DNA of 64,000 nucleotides from the NCBI RefSeq assembly GCF_003932715.1, contig NZ_CP020700.1, positions 3,742,501 through 3,806,500 of the forward strand, in the 5' to 3' direction. Both the position numbers and the translations under genes were made by a program. Shown piece after piece: positions 53,948-63,324 of this stretch (positions within the stretch are counted from its first letter, which is position 1; every line of letters starts with the position of its first letter). The notes below the pieces were generated by a model. That model was given only the letters and a program-made list of their open reading frames with translations, was not told the origin of the DNA and searched no databases. Origin of the DNA: Streptomyces tsukubensis (GTDB taxonomy: Bacteria > Actinomycetota > Actinomycetes > Streptomycetales > Streptomycetaceae).

Positions 53948-54272
53948 CGGGCCCGGCCGCAGGTCATCGGGCATAGGGCATAGGGCATAGGCCGTCCGTC
54001 GGGATCCCGCCGACGGACGGGAACGCACAGAGATGTACGGGGATGTACGGGGGCGGTCGCGGAACGTACGGCTCCGCGGCCGCCACCCGCCCGGCCGTAC
54101 CCCGCACCGCGCCTCGCGCGCCGTACGCACGCCGTCGGCTGCGGCGTACGTACGGCGCTCGGGCGCGCGTACGGGCGTACCGCCCCCGCCCCGGCGGGGA
54201 CTTTGCACCCGGACGGGTGGGTGGAGCCCGGCCCCGCGGGCCGCACGCCCCCGGCACCGCTATCAACGGGGC
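53948..54272. other. Repeat-rich intergenic region between chitinase and HNH genes
   Basis: 325 bases without a gene. It has three GCATAGG words at 53968-53990 (GGGCATAGGGCATAGGGCATAGG) and then, from about 54033, many GTACG/CGTACG palindromic words over 150 bases. Their role is unknown. Confidence 0.6.
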
Positions 54273-54998
54273 ATGAACCCTCACCGGAAGAAGCGCATCC
54301 GTGGCACGGCCGCCGCCCCGCCGGCGCTCGCCCTGATGCTCGTACTGGCCCCGCTCGCCACCGCCCCCGCCGACGCCACACCCGCAGCACCCGCCGCCCC
54401 CGCTTCGTCGTACGAGATGTACCAACTGGAGGACGCCATCTCCCTCCTCGTCGAGGCGGACGAGGACCGGACCGGCTACACCTCCTCCGCCTTCCCCCAC
54501 TGGAACGCGGGCCTCGACCCCGCGGACCGCTGCGACACCCGGCACGAGGTCCTGCTCTCCGAAGCCCTGGAGGCGCCCGACGCCTCCGCGGGCTGCGCCC
54601 TGAGCGGCGGCCGCTGGCACTCGTACTACGACAACCAGTCCACGTCCTCGCTGCGGGACCTCACGGTCCTCCACGCCGTACCGCTCGCCGAGGCCTGGGG
54701 TTCGGGCGCCCGGAACTGGACGGCCGAGCGGCGCGAGGCGTACGCCAACGACCAGGGCGCGACCGGCAGTCTGAACGTGGTGCTGACCAGGACCGCCCGC
54801 GAGCGCGGCGACCAGAACATCAACCAATGGCATCCACCGGCCGACAGTGCCCTGTGCCGCTACGCCAAGGACTGGGTGGCGACCAAGCTCCGCTGGGGTC
54901 TGACCGTCGACAAGAACGAGAACGAGGCACTGAAGTCGCTGGCCGACAACGATCCCTGCGAGTCCTTCTGGGTCATTTACCGCCCGGCGCCCGCCTGA
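54273..54998 (+). CDS. Secreted HNH/GmrSD-like nuclease family protein
   Basis: 241 residues with an N-terminal signal (RIRGTAAAPPALALMLVLAPLATAPADATPAAP). The nuclease-like core reads GLDPADRCDTRHEVLLSEAL, YYDNQSTSSLRDLTVLHAVPLAEAWGSGARNWTAERREAYANDQ and SLNVVLTRTARERGDQNINQWHPP. Homologues carry DxDH-VPLAEAW; here the site reads LTVLHAVPLAEAW, losing one Asp. Probably secreted nuclease, possibly weakened. Confidence 0.85.
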   Translation: MNPHRKKRIRGTAAAPPALALMLVLAPLATAPADATPAAPAAPASSYEMYQLEDAISLLVEADEDRTGYTSSAFPHWNAGLDPADRCDTRHEVLLSEALEAPDASAGCALSGGRWHSYYDNQSTSSLRDLTVLHAVPLAEAWGSGARNWTAERREAYANDQGATGSLNVVLTRTARERGDQNINQWHPPADSALCRYAKDWVATKLRWGLTVDKNENEALKSLADNDPCESFWVIYRPAPA

Positions 54999-55156
54999 TC
55001 ACCATCCGCCCCTCCTGAACCCCGAGCGCCCCCATTTTTCCTACCGCCGAACGAGTGAATTGTGTGCTCGGCTGCTCGTACGCCGTGTCCTGGAGGCCCG
55101 TCCGGTGGATACACCCCGTGAACGGACCGAGACGGGCCCATCAAGCCGGAGGCAAG

Positions 55157-55423
55157 ATGACCAGCGCGACACGCCGTACGGGGCAGCAGAACCGGGGCGG
55201 CGGGGCACGGCGGACCCGGCTGCTGCTGACCGCGCTGGGCGCGACGGCGCTCGCGGGCACCGTACCCGCCCAGCAGGCCGCCGCCGACGAGACCCGCACC
55301 GGGCACCAGCTCACGCTGGTCTCCATCGGCCAGATCGACGACCCCGCGGAGGACGTTCTGGAGCACGCGGTCATCCTCAAGAACGCCCAGCTCCTGCCGA
55401 CCACCCACAACCACTACCACTGA
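55157..55423 (+). CDS. Small secreted protein, unknown
   Basis: 88 residues. Twin-Arg-like N-terminus with a clear signal peptide (RRTRLLLTALGATALAGTVPAQQAAADE). The mature part is about 45 residues: DETRTGHQLTLVSIGQIDD then PAEDVLEHAVILKNAQLLPTTHNHYH. No cysteine, a His-rich C-terminus. GGAGGCAAG box six bases before the ATG. No homologue recognised; possibly a peptide signal or a metal-binding peptide. Confidence 0.7.
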   Translation: MTSATRRTGQQNRGGGARRTRLLLTALGATALAGTVPAQQAAADETRTGHQLTLVSIGQIDDPAEDVLEHAVILKNAQLLPTTHNHYH

Positions 55424-55502
55424 GAGCGGGGGCCGCCGCCGTGTACGGCAGGCCCCCGCCACGGACCACCGGGGCCCTGCCGTACACGGCGGCGGGGCCC
55501 CG
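55424..55502 (+). terminator. Long inverted-repeat terminator after the small secreted gene
   Basis: CCGCCGCCGTGTACGGCAGGC pairs with its complement in GCCTGCCGTACACGGCGGCGG-type sequence across about 30 bases of loop (55434-55494), an unusually long stem-loop. Confidence 0.8.
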
Positions 55503-55588
55503 GTGCCGTACCCGCACCCCTGCCCCGCACCGGGGCGGACCCGGCGCGCCGCTGGCGGCCCGCCGTCGGCCGGGTGACCATCGGAACC

Positions 55589-56197
55589 ATGAGTTCCAGG
55601 AGCGACACCCCCGCCGCCGAGCTGCACCTCGCCCAGCAGCCCGAGGCCGACGCGCTGCTCAGCCGCAGCCCGCTCGCCACCCTCGTCGGCATGCTGCTCG
55701 ACCAGCAGGTCCCGATGGAGTGGGCGTTCTCCGGCCCGTACACCATCGCCCGGCGCATGGGCCGGGACGATCTCGACGCCGCCGAGATCGCCGCGTACGA
55801 CCCCGAGGCCTTCGCCGGGCTGCTGAAGCAGAAACCGGCCGTTCACCGCTATCCGGGCAGCATGGCCCAGCGGATCCAGACGCTCTGCCGCTATCTCGTC
55901 GACGAGTACGGGGGCGATGTCACCGCCCTCTGGCAGGACGCCGCGGACGGGCCCGAGCTGCTGGCCCGGCTCAAGGCGCTGCCCGGTTTCGGGGAGCAGA
56001 AGGCGAAGATCTTCCTGGCCCTGCTGGGCAAGCAGCTCGGGGTCCGGCCCCGGGGCTGGCGCGAAGCCGCAGGGGACTACGGCAAGGCGGGCTCCTACCG
56101 CTCGGCGGCCGACATCACGGGCCCCGAATCCCTGGCCAAAGTGCGGGCGCACAAACAGGAGATGAAGCGAGCGGCAAAAGCCGCGAAAACGCCGTAG
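55589..56197 (+). CDS. HhH-GPD-type base excision repair protein
   Basis: 202 residues. Helix-hairpin-helix ALPGFGEQKAKIFLALLGKQLGVRPRGWREAAGDYG is the DNA-binding/glycosylase centre, preceded by PLATLVGMLLDQQVPMEWAFSGPYTIARRMG. The usual catalytic Lys/Asp pair of endonuclease III enzymes is replaced (EQKAKIF...AAGDY), as in the uncharacterised actinobacterial subgroup. Start at MSSRSDTP chosen; no strong RBS. Confidence 0.85.
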   Translation: MSSRSDTPAAELHLAQQPEADALLSRSPLATLVGMLLDQQVPMEWAFSGPYTIARRMGRDDLDAAEIAAYDPEAFAGLLKQKPAVHRYPGSMAQRIQTLCRYLVDEYGGDVTALWQDAADGPELLARLKALPGFGEQKAKIFLALLGKQLGVRPRGWREAAGDYGKAGSYRSAADITGPESLAKVRAHKQEMKRAAKAAKTP

Positions 56198-56407
56198 CCG
56201 ATCCTGCGACACACGCGTCCCCATCCCCGTCCGCCTCACCCACTCGGGCGAAACATCCGCGCCCGGGCACAAGGAACAAGCCATTCCGGGAAAGGAGAAG
56301 TATGGCAATGCCACGACATGGGAAGTGAGTTGGGGCACAGGCGTTCCCAGGGACACTCCGTCCCCGCTAGCTTCCCGTTCGACATGTCCATTACGGGAAG
56401 GAACTCT

Positions 56408-57961
56408 GTGAAGGCAACCCGTCGCAGAGCCGTGGCCACCCTGGCCGCCGCCGCACTCGCGACCCCGCTGCTGCTGGCCTCCGCGTCCCCCGCCACGGCC
56501 GACCGCCACACGCCCGGTCAGCGGGACGCATCGAATGCCGCAAAGCTGGCGGCCAAGCTGGTCAAGAAGTCGTCCGCGGACGATGCCTTCGACCACCTGG
56601 AGAAATTCCAGCAGATATCCGACACGACCGGCAATCGCGCCGCCGGAACCCTGGGATACGACGCCTCCGCGGCGTATGTGTTCAAGGAGTTGAAGAAGTA
56701 CGGCTACAACGTTTCGTACCAGCCGTTCACGTTCCCCTACATCGAGACGCAGGCCGAGTCGCTCGCCGTCGTCTCGCCCTCGCCCCGCACCGTCGGGGTC
56801 GTGGCGATGGACTACACCAAGTCCACCCCGGTCGGCGGGATCACCGCCGACCTCGCGGCCGTCCCGGCCGACGCCACCACCGGCTGCGAGCCCGCCGACT
56901 ACGCCTCCGGCACCTACACCGGCAAGATCGCCCTGATCAAGCGCGGCGGCTGCACCTTCGCGCAGAAGCAGGCCACCGCCGCCGACGCCGGCGCGATCGG
57001 CGCCCTGATCTACAACAACATCGAAGGCTCCATGGGCGGCACCCTGGGCGACCCGGCCGGGGTGAAGATCCCCACCGGCGGGATCGTCCTGGCGGAGGGC
57101 GAGAAGTTCGCCGCCGAGCTGGTGAACGGCCCGGTCCGCGTCACCCTGGACGTCCGCCAGCTCCAGGAGACCCGTACCACCCGCAACATCATCGCCGAGA
57201 CCAAGCACGGCAACGCCGCCAACACGGTGGTACTGGGCGCCCACCTCGACAGCGTCTCCGAGGGCGCGGGCATCAACGACAACGGCTCCGGCTCGGCCGG
57301 TCTGCTGGAGGTCGCCCAGGAGCTGGCGAAGGCGGAGAAGCGGCCCACCAACAAGATCCGCTTCGCCTGGTGGGGCGCCGAGGAGAACGGCCTGCTCGGC
57401 TCCGAGGCGTATGTCGCGAGCCTGACCTCCCTCGGCAAGAAGGAGATCAAGGCGTACCTCAACTTCGACATGATCGCCTCGCCGAACTACGGCATCTTCC
57501 TCTACGACGGTGACGACTCGGACGGCGTGGGCGCGGGCCCCGGCCCCGAGGGCTCCGCCCAGATCGAACGCGATATGCAGAAGTTCCTGGACGGCCGCGG
57601 CACCCCGCACGAGGGCACCGACTTCTCCGGCCGCTCGGACTACGGCCCGTTCATCGAGATCGGCATCCCGGCCGGCGGCACCTTCACGGGCGCCGAGGTC
57701 AAGAAGACCGAGGCACAGGCGGCCAAGTTCGGCGGTACGGCCGGGGTCGCGTACGACCCCAACTACCACGGCGCCGGGGACAATCTCGACAACGTCAGCA
57801 TGAAGGCGTTCGGGATCAACATCGGCATCATCGCCAACGCGGTCGGTACCTACGCCCACGACATCAGCTCGCTTTCGAAGCCGGTCACCCCGGCCGGCCC
57901 GAACGGCGGCCAGTCCGGCAGCGGCGGACTGCGTGACGGCCACGCGGTCGTCACCGAGTAA
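56408..57961 (+). CDS. Secreted M28-family aminopeptidase
   Basis: 517 residues. Signal peptide (ATRRRAVATLAAAALATPLLLASASPATA), a protease-associated (PA) domain near residues 150-265, and an M28 zinc peptidase domain with VVLGAHLDSVSEGAGINDNGSGSAGLLEVAQEL (His and Asp ligands), AWWGAEENGLLGSEAY and YHGAGDNLDNVS. Homologous to Streptomyces griseus aminopeptidase-type enzymes. GTG with GGAAGGA upstream favoured; ATG at 56384 is the alternative. Confidence 0.93.
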   Translation: MKATRRRAVATLAAAALATPLLLASASPATADRHTPGQRDASNAAKLAAKLVKKSSADDAFDHLEKFQQISDTTGNRAAGTLGYDASAAYVFKELKKYGYNVSYQPFTFPYIETQAESLAVVSPSPRTVGVVAMDYTKSTPVGGITADLAAVPADATTGCEPADYASGTYTGKIALIKRGGCTFAQKQATAADAGAIGALIYNNIEGSMGGTLGDPAGVKIPTGGIVLAEGEKFAAELVNGPVRVTLDVRQLQETRTTRNIIAETKHGNAANTVVLGAHLDSVSEGAGINDNGSGSAGLLEVAQELAKAEKRPTNKIRFAWWGAEENGLLGSEAYVASLTSLGKKEIKAYLNFDMIASPNYGIFLYDGDDSDGVGAGPGPEGSAQIERDMQKFLDGRGTPHEGTDFSGRSDYGPFIEIGIPAGGTFTGAEVKKTEAQAAKFGGTAGVAYDPNYHGAGDNLDNVSMKAFGINIGIIANAVGTYAHDISSLSKPVTPAGPNGGQSGSGGLRDGHAVVTE

Positions 57962-58003
57962 CACCAGCCCTTCTGTTCACGGCTCCCGGCGGGGGCGCGT
58001 CGT

Positions 58004-59593
58004 TCAGCGCCGCCGCCGGGAAGTGCCGAAGAGGGAACGGGTGATCTCCCGCCCGAGCTGCGTCCCGACCGAGCGGGCCAGCGACTTGAAGGCGCCGCTC
58101 CCCATGACCTGCGCGACCAGCGACTCCTGCTCACGCGGCGGTACGGCCTCCGGCCCGCGATCCGCCGCCTGTTCCGATCCCCGCTCCGCCGCCTGTTCCG
58201 GAGCGTGTTCCGGAGCGGACGGTACGGGTTCGGGCCGCGCGCTCAGCTTCTCGTACGCCGACTCCCGGTCGACCGCCCGCGCATACGTCCCGTACAGCGG
58301 CGACGCCGCCACCGCCGCATCCAGCGCCGCCGCGTCCACCGGCCCCATCAGCGACTCCGGCGCCCGCAGCCGGGTGACCGCGACCGGCGTCGGCGCCCCC
58401 GACTCACCGAGGACCGTCACCACCGCCTCGCCCGTACCCAGCCCGGTCAGCACCTCTTCGAGGTCGTACGGCGACTTCGGGAAGGTCCGGACCGTCGCCT
58501 TCAGAGCGGTGGCATCGTCCGGAGTGAACGCCCGCAGCGCATGCTGCACCCGGTTCCCCAGCTGCGACAGCACATCACCGGGCACGTCCTTCGGGGTCTG
58601 GGTGACGAAGAAGACGCCCACGCCCTTGGACCGGATCAGCTTCACGGTCTGCGTGATCGACTCCAGGAACGCCTTCGACGCGTCCGTGAACAGCAGATGC
58701 GCCTCGTCGAAGAAGAACACCAGCTTCGGCCGGTCCAGATCACCGACCTCCGGCAGCTCGTGGAAGAGATCGGCCAGCAGCCACATCAGGAACGTCGAGA
58801 AGAGCTGCGGCCGGTCCCGGACCGCCGCCAGCTCCAGCACCGAGACCACGCCCCGCCCGTCGGGCGCGGTCCGCAGCAGTTCACCGGTCCCGAACTCCGG
58901 CAGCCCGAAGAACCCGGCCGCGCCCTGCTGCTCGAAGACGGTGACGGAGCGCAGGATCACCCCGGCGGTCGCCGCCGACAGCCCGCCGACCGTCTTCAGC
59001 TCGGCCCTGCCCTCGTCGGACACCAGGAAGGCGATCACCGCCCGCAGGTCCTTGAGATCGTCCAGCTCCAGGCCCTTGCCGTCCGCGTAGTGGAAGACCA
59101 GACCGAGGGACTGCTCCTGCGTCCGGTTGAGCCCGAGGACCTTCGCCAGCAGTACGGGCCCGAAATCGGTGACCGTGGCCCGGACCGGAATACCGGGACC
59201 GACGCCCCCGAGCCCGTAGAACTCCACGGGAAAACCCTGCGCCCGCCACTCCTGCCCCACCTCGGCGGCCCGCTCGCGGACCTTCTCGCCGGGCTCGCCC
59301 GGGGCGGAGATCCCCGACACGTCCCCCTTGATGTCCGCCAGGAAGACCGGCACGCCGTTCGCCGACAGCTGCTCGGCGATCAGCTGGAGCGTCTTCGTCT
59401 TGCCGGTGCCGGTGGCCCCCGCGACCAGACCGTGCCGGTTGAGCATCGCGAGCGGCACCCGGACGGGCGCATCCGCCCGGCAGACCCCGTCCCACAGCAG
59501 CGCGCCCAACTCCAGGGCGGGGCCCTCGGTGGCGTACCCCCCGGCGATCCGCCGGACAGGATCCGGATCCGGCTCCGTACCGCTGTCGGCCAT
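58004..59593 (-). CDS. HerA-like ATPase (DUF853)
   Basis: 529 residues. Walker A AGATGTGKTKTLQLIAEQL near residue 60, ADIKGDVSGIS, Walker B LVFFFDEAHLLFTDASKAFL, and GVGVFFVTQTPKDVPGDVLSQLGNRVQHALRAF. DUF853 proteins are HerA/FtsK-type ATPases of unknown function. C-terminus ends QLGREITRSLFGTSRRRR. Convergent with the M28 gene. Confidence 0.92.
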   Translation of the reverse strand: MADSGTEPDPDPVRRIAGGYATEGPALELGALLWDGVCRADAPVRVPLAMLNRHGLVAGATGTGKTKTLQLIAEQLSANGVPVFLADIKGDVSGISAPGEPGEKVRERAAEVGQEWRAQGFPVEFYGLGGVGPGIPVRATVTDFGPVLLAKVLGLNRTQEQSLGLVFHYADGKGLELDDLKDLRAVIAFLVSDEGRAELKTVGGLSAATAGVILRSVTVFEQQGAAGFFGLPEFGTGELLRTAPDGRGVVSVLELAAVRDRPQLFSTFLMWLLADLFHELPEVGDLDRPKLVFFFDEAHLLFTDASKAFLESITQTVKLIRSKGVGVFFVTQTPKDVPGDVLSQLGNRVQHALRAFTPDDATALKATVRTFPKSPYDLEEVLTGLGTGEAVVTVLGESGAPTPVAVTRLRAPESLMGPVDAAALDAAVAASPLYGTYARAVDRESAYEKLSARPEPVPSAPEHAPEQAAERGSEQAADRGPEAVPPREQESLVAQVMGSGAFKSLARSVGTQLGREITRSLFGTSRRRR

Positions 59594-59701
59594 ATCGCAC
59601 CCCGATTTCCACGCCGGATATCTGCTTTGTCAGCCTTCGCCCAGGATCGCACCGGCCCGCCATGGCTGCGCCCGGAGGGGCTTGACCGGTAGGCTTTCCG
59701 T

Positions 59702-59998
59702 GTGATCTTCAAGCGCATCGGAAACGGACGGCCTTACCCCGACCATGGCCGGGAATCCACCCGGCAGTGGGCGGACGTCGCCCCGCGCCCGGTCCGCCTC
59801 GATCAGCTCGTCACCACCAAGGGGCAGCTCGACCTGGAGACGCTCCTCGCGGAGGACTCGACCTTCTACGGCGACCTCTTCGCACACGTCGTGAAGTGGC
59901 AGGGCGATCTGTATCTGGAGGACGGCCTGCACCGCGCGGTCCGCGCCGCGCTCCAGCAGCGCCAGGTCCTGCACGCCCGCGTCCTCGAACTGGGCTGA
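59702..59998 (+). CDS. VapB-like small conserved protein
   Basis: 98 residues: MIFKRIGNGRPYPDHGRESTRQWADVAPRPVRLDQLVTTKGQLDLETLLAEDSTFYGDLFAHVVKWQGDLYLEDGLHRAVRAALQQRQVLHARVLEL. Annotated by convention as a VapB-family antitoxin in Streptomyces, but no toxin is next to it here. GTG start. Divergent from the HerA-like gene. Function therefore uncertain. Confidence 0.8.
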   Translation: MIFKRIGNGRPYPDHGRESTRQWADVAPRPVRLDQLVTTKGQLDLETLLAEDSTFYGDLFAHVVKWQGDLYLEDGLHRAVRAALQQRQVLHARVLELG

Positions 59999-60133
59999 CC
60001 CCCGCGGGTACCCTCGGTCAGAGGGCCGATCGTGGCAGCGCACTGAGCCTTTCGGGCTCATTCCGGGGCCGTACGGGCGCAACCCGTTGATCATCTTGTA
60101 GGCACGGCGTCCCGCTCCCACTACGCTGCGCCC

Positions 60134-60772
60134 ATGAGCATGCTGACTCCTCCCGGGATGGGGGGAAAGTACCGCATCACGGGCGATAAGTACCCCCGGA
60201 TGCGCCGTCCCCGCCACCGCCGCAGGATCGTCACGGCGGCCGTCGCCGCGGTGGTCGCCCTCGGCCTCGCGGGCTGGGGGACGGTCCAGCTCATCGACGC
60301 CTTCGACGGCGAATCCGAGAAGAAGACCACCGCGGCCCACAAGCCCGGCTGCGCACCGGCGAAGAAGAAGAGTGGTCCATCCGCACCACCGCCCAAACCG
60401 GCCGTGAACCTGAAGCCCGCTCAGATCACCGTGAACGTCTACAACGCGACCCCGCGCGGCGGGCTCGCGAAGGCCGCGGCGGAGGAACTGAAGGCCCGCG
60501 GCTTCACCATCGGCAAGGTCGGCAACGCCACCGCCGACTACGACAAGAAGATCCCCGGCACCGGCATCCTCCTCGGCGCCCCCGCCGCCGTGAAGGGCCC
60601 GTTCTCGGTCCTGGGCACCCAGCTGCCGGGCGCCCCCACCAAAACGGACACCCGGACCACGGCGGACGTGGACCTGATCCTCGGCACGGCCTTCACCACC
60701 CTGGCCCCGCGCCCGTCCGCCGACAAGGCCCTGACGATCCTCGCCAACCCCGTCCGGCCGCTCTGTTCTTAA
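60134..60772 (+). CDS. Cei-like envelope integrity protein (LytR_C domain)
   Basis: 212 residues. One membrane helix (RRIVTAAVAAVVALGLAGWGTVQLIDAF), a Lys/Pro linker, and a C-terminal LytR_C domain (AQITVNVYNATPRGGLAKAAAEELKARGFTIGKVGNA ... GTGILLGAPAAVKGPFSVLGTQLPGA). Relatives act in actinobacterial cell-envelope integrity. Start MSMLTPPGMGGKYRITGDKYPRMRRPRHRR. Confidence 0.87.
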   Translation: MSMLTPPGMGGKYRITGDKYPRMRRPRHRRRIVTAAVAAVVALGLAGWGTVQLIDAFDGESEKKTTAAHKPGCAPAKKKSGPSAPPPKPAVNLKPAQITVNVYNATPRGGLAKAAAEELKARGFTIGKVGNATADYDKKIPGTGILLGAPAAVKGPFSVLGTQLPGAPTKTDTRTTADVDLILGTAFTTLAPRPSADKALTILANPVRPLCS

Positions 60773-61015
60773 GGGCTCGGTTCGCCTCCGGGGCGCTTTA
60801 GCGGTTTTCTTCAGTCGATCGTGCTCGGCTGCTCGTTCCTCACAGCCTGCGCGCGTTCTCCTTCCAGTCCCCCTACGCCTTCGGCGTGGGGGGACCCCCA
60901 GCGCGCCCCTTCGGCTCACTCGCCGGCACCTGAGGGCGGGGCAGCTCGTGAGCGGTGAACCCGTGGCCCCCGGGCTCACCCGTCAGGCCCTGACGCCTGC
61001 TACTCCACTGATCCG
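60773..61015. repeat. Intergenic region with REP-like palindromes
   Basis: Holds CCCCCTACGCCTTCGGCGTGGGGGG (60881-60905) and a GGCTCGGTTCGCCTCCGGGGCGC word, palindromic elements often repeated between Streptomyces genes. No gene seen. Confidence 0.6.
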
Positions 61016-61651
61016 TCAATCCGCCGTGCCGTACATCCGGTCGCCCGCGTCGCCCAGGCCCGGGACGATGTACCCCTGCTCGTTCAGCTGCTCGTCGACC
61101 GCCGCGGTGACGACCGTCACCGGCGCGCCCGCCAGCTCGCGCTCCATCACCTCGACGCCCTCCGGCGCCGCCAGCAGCACGACCGCGGTGACATCGTCCG
61201 CGCCCCGCTCGATCAGCTCGCGGATCGCCGCGACCAGCGTGCCGCCCGTGGCGAGCATCGGGTCGAGGACGTACACCTGCCGCCCGGACAGGTCCTCCGG
61301 CATCCGCGTGGCGTACGTCGACGCCTCCAGCGTCTCCTCGTTGCGGATCATCCCGAGGAACCCCACCTCGGCGGTCGGCAGCAGCCGGACCATGCCGTCG
61401 AGCATGCCGAGCCCGGCCCGCAGGATGGGCACGACCAGCGGCCGGGGGTGGGAGAGCTTGACCCCGGTCGTCGTCGTGACCGGAGTGTCGATGTCGACCT
61501 GCTCCGTCCGCACGTCACGCGTCGCCTCGTAGGCGAGCAGGGTGACCAGCTCGTCGGCGAGCCGCCGGAAGGTGGGGGAGTCGGTGCGCCTGTCGCGCAG
61601 CGTCGTGAGCTTGTGCGCCACCAGCGGGTGGTCGACAACGTGGATCCGCAT
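61016..61651 (-). CDS. upp: Uracil phosphoribosyltransferase
   Basis: 211 residues. Converts uracil and PRPP to UMP. Signatures: [39 protein letters not shown] and the PRPP/uracil loop [18 protein letters not shown], ending [18 protein letters not shown] start [11 protein letters not shown]. Confidence 0.97.
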   Translation of the reverse strand: MRIHVVDHPLVAHKLTTLRDRRTDSPTFRRLADELVTLLAYEATRDVRTEQVDIDTPVTTTTGVKLSHPRPLVVPILRAGLGMLDGMVRLLPTAEVGFLGMIRNEETLEASTYATRMPEDLSGRQVYVLDPMLATGGTLVAAIRELIERGADDVTAVVLLAAPEGVEVMERELAGAPVTVVTAAVDEQLNEQGYIVPGLGDAGDRMYGTAD

Positions 61652-61699
61652 GCCTTCCACAGTAGCCCGGGTCGCATCAATCGAAGTGAGCGAGGGAAG

Positions 61700-62041
61700 G
61701 TGGAGGCATACGCAGACCCATTGGTGGTGAGGCCCGTGCCGGAGCCAGGTCGCGAAGGACGCGCGACACCGTGTGAGAAGCACGACATCCAGAAGGACGA
61801 GAAGGCCGAGAAGGAGGGGACGGGGCGTGCCGCACCGCACGAGAACCCCGAAGAGGACACCGCCGAGAACCCCGCGGCTCGCCCCGGGGTCACGGAAACG
61901 GAAGAGGCCCGCCGTCGGCGCCGCGCCGCGTTCCTGCGGGAGCTGAACGAGGCGAAGGCCTTGCGGGACCGGGTCAGACCCCGCCGGGCACGGGCCGCCC
62001 GCATGCGCCAGCAGATGCGGATGCGGACCTTCCGCTGGTGA
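61700..62041 (+). CDS. Small charged protein of unknown function
   Basis: About 113 residues. The conserved part is the C-terminus: [47 protein letters not shown], a basic helix. The preceding part ([32 protein letters not shown]) is disordered. Start is uncertain among several GTG codons; the next best are 61724 and 61727. Divergent from upp. Possibly ribosome- or RNA-associated given the basic tail. Confidence 0.6.
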   Translation: MEAYADPLVVRPVPEPGREGRATPCEKHDIQKDEKAEKEGTGRAAPHENPEEDTAENPAARPGVTETEEARRRRRAAFLRELNEAKALRDRVRPRRARAARMRQQMRMRTFRW

Positions 62042-62223
62042 CCGCCGCCCGGGTGAGCCCGACGGCCGCCGGGTAACTCCGATGGCGCGCGTAAAAAGAA
62101 CTGATGGCCGACGCAACGACGGAAGACCTCTCGCAGAGCCCGGGTTTCTGCCACGATTCCGATGGGGCGGGGCACCAAGCCGCGCCACCGGTCGTCACAC
62201 CTCTGAACAGTGGGAGAGTCACG

Positions 62224-62742
62224 GTGTACTTCGCCGCACTGCTCGCGCGCACTCAAGACGGGTGGGAAGCGAGCGACACAGAGCTCGACGATGTGGAGAC
62301 CCTGTCCGACCTGGCCGATCTCGCCCGAGAGGCCACCAACGACGAGACGGTCGTCGTCTTCATCGAGCAGGAGGACGCCTGGTTCGGCCTCGTGCGCGTG
62401 GACGGCGAGGACGACCCCCGGGTCTACGTCTCGAACGCGGCCGCGGCCGCCCGCTCCTCGTACGGGGAGATCCTGACCAAGGAAGTGCTCGGCGGCGAGG
62501 ACGACGACCCCGCCGGGGACCTCGACGCGCTCGACCTCGACGGCACCGAGGAGGGCGAGCCGGAGCCGGCCGACGACGGCGACGGTTCCGAGGGCGCGGT
62601 CCCGGCGGGCCCCGTCGGCGACAGCCGCCTGCTGGAAGACCTCGGCGTGTCGGAGCGCGAGCTGCTGGCCCTGGACACCGACGCCCTCGCCGAGATCGCG
62701 GACGCGCTCGGTGCCGGTGAGGTGCTGGAGGCCGTCCGCTAG
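62224..62742 (+). CDS. tRNA adenosine deaminase-associated protein
   Basis: 172 residues. Begins (V)YFAALLARTQDGWEASDTELDDVETLSDLADLAREA with acidic stretches later, matching the TadA-associated family encoded beside tadA in actinobacteria. GTG after GGGAG. Its stop touches the tadA start (TAGTG), so they are coupled. Confidence 0.9.
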   Translation: MYFAALLARTQDGWEASDTELDDVETLSDLADLAREATNDETVVVFIEQEDAWFGLVRVDGEDDPRVYVSNAAAAARSSYGEILTKEVLGGEDDDPAGDLDALDLDGTEEGEPEPADDGDGSEGAVPAGPVGDSRLLEDLGVSERELLALDTDALAEIADALGAGEVLEAVR

Positions 62743-63245
62743 TGGTTGTCCCCGCAGAGCGGGAGCCCGTACACCGTCCGGCAGTGGATCCGGTACGGGC
62801 TCCCTGGGAAGCGTCGATGCGTCTCGCCCTCGCCGAGGCCGGCCGCGCGGCGCTCTCGGACGACGTCCCGGTCGGTGCGCTGGTGCTCGACGCCGACGGC
62901 CGGACCCTGGCCACCGGCCACAACGAGCGCGAGCTGACCGGCGACCCCACGGCCCACGCCGAGGTGCTGGCGATCCGCCGCGCCGCCGAGGGCCGGCCGG
63001 GCTGGCGGCTGACCGGCTGCACGCTCGTGGTCACGCTGGAGCCGTGCACGATGTGCGCGGGCGCGATCACCCAGTCCCGGCTGGACCGGGTGGTGTACGG
63101 CGCCCGCGACGAGAAGGCGGGCGCGGCGGGCTCCCTCTGGGACCTCGTACGCGACCGCCGGCTCAACCACCGCCCGGAGGTGATCGCGGGCGTACTGGAG
63201 GACGAGTGCTCGGCGGCCCTGACGGCGTTCTTCCGCAACCGCTGA
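62742..63245 (+). CDS. tadA: tRNA-specific adenosine deaminase
   Basis: 167 residues. Deaminates A34 of tRNA-Arg(ACG) to inosine. Zinc site: HAEVLAIRRAAEG (His, catalytic Glu) and EPCTMCAGAI (two Cys). Start set at the GTG overlapping the preceding stop, giving (V)VVPAEREPVHRPAVDPVRAPWEASMRLAL, since DPVRxPWxxxMRLAL leads are common in Streptomyces; ATG at 62817 is alternative. Confidence 0.95.
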   Translation: MVVPAEREPVHRPAVDPVRAPWEASMRLALAEAGRAALSDDVPVGALVLDADGRTLATGHNERELTGDPTAHAEVLAIRRAAEGRPGWRLTGCTLVVTLEPCTMCAGAITQSRLDRVVYGARDEKAGAAGSLWDLVRDRRLNHRPEVIAGVLEDECSAALTAFFRNR

Positions 63246-63324
63246 CACCCTCCCGGGCCGGCACCCGGCCCCGGTCCCGAAACGGATTTCGGCACAGGGC
63301 CCACCTTGGGCTAAGCTCTCTCCC

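Noticed and set aside
54977..57964. 995-residue minus-strand ORF
   Set aside because: Antisense of the M28 peptidase and HhH-GPD genes.
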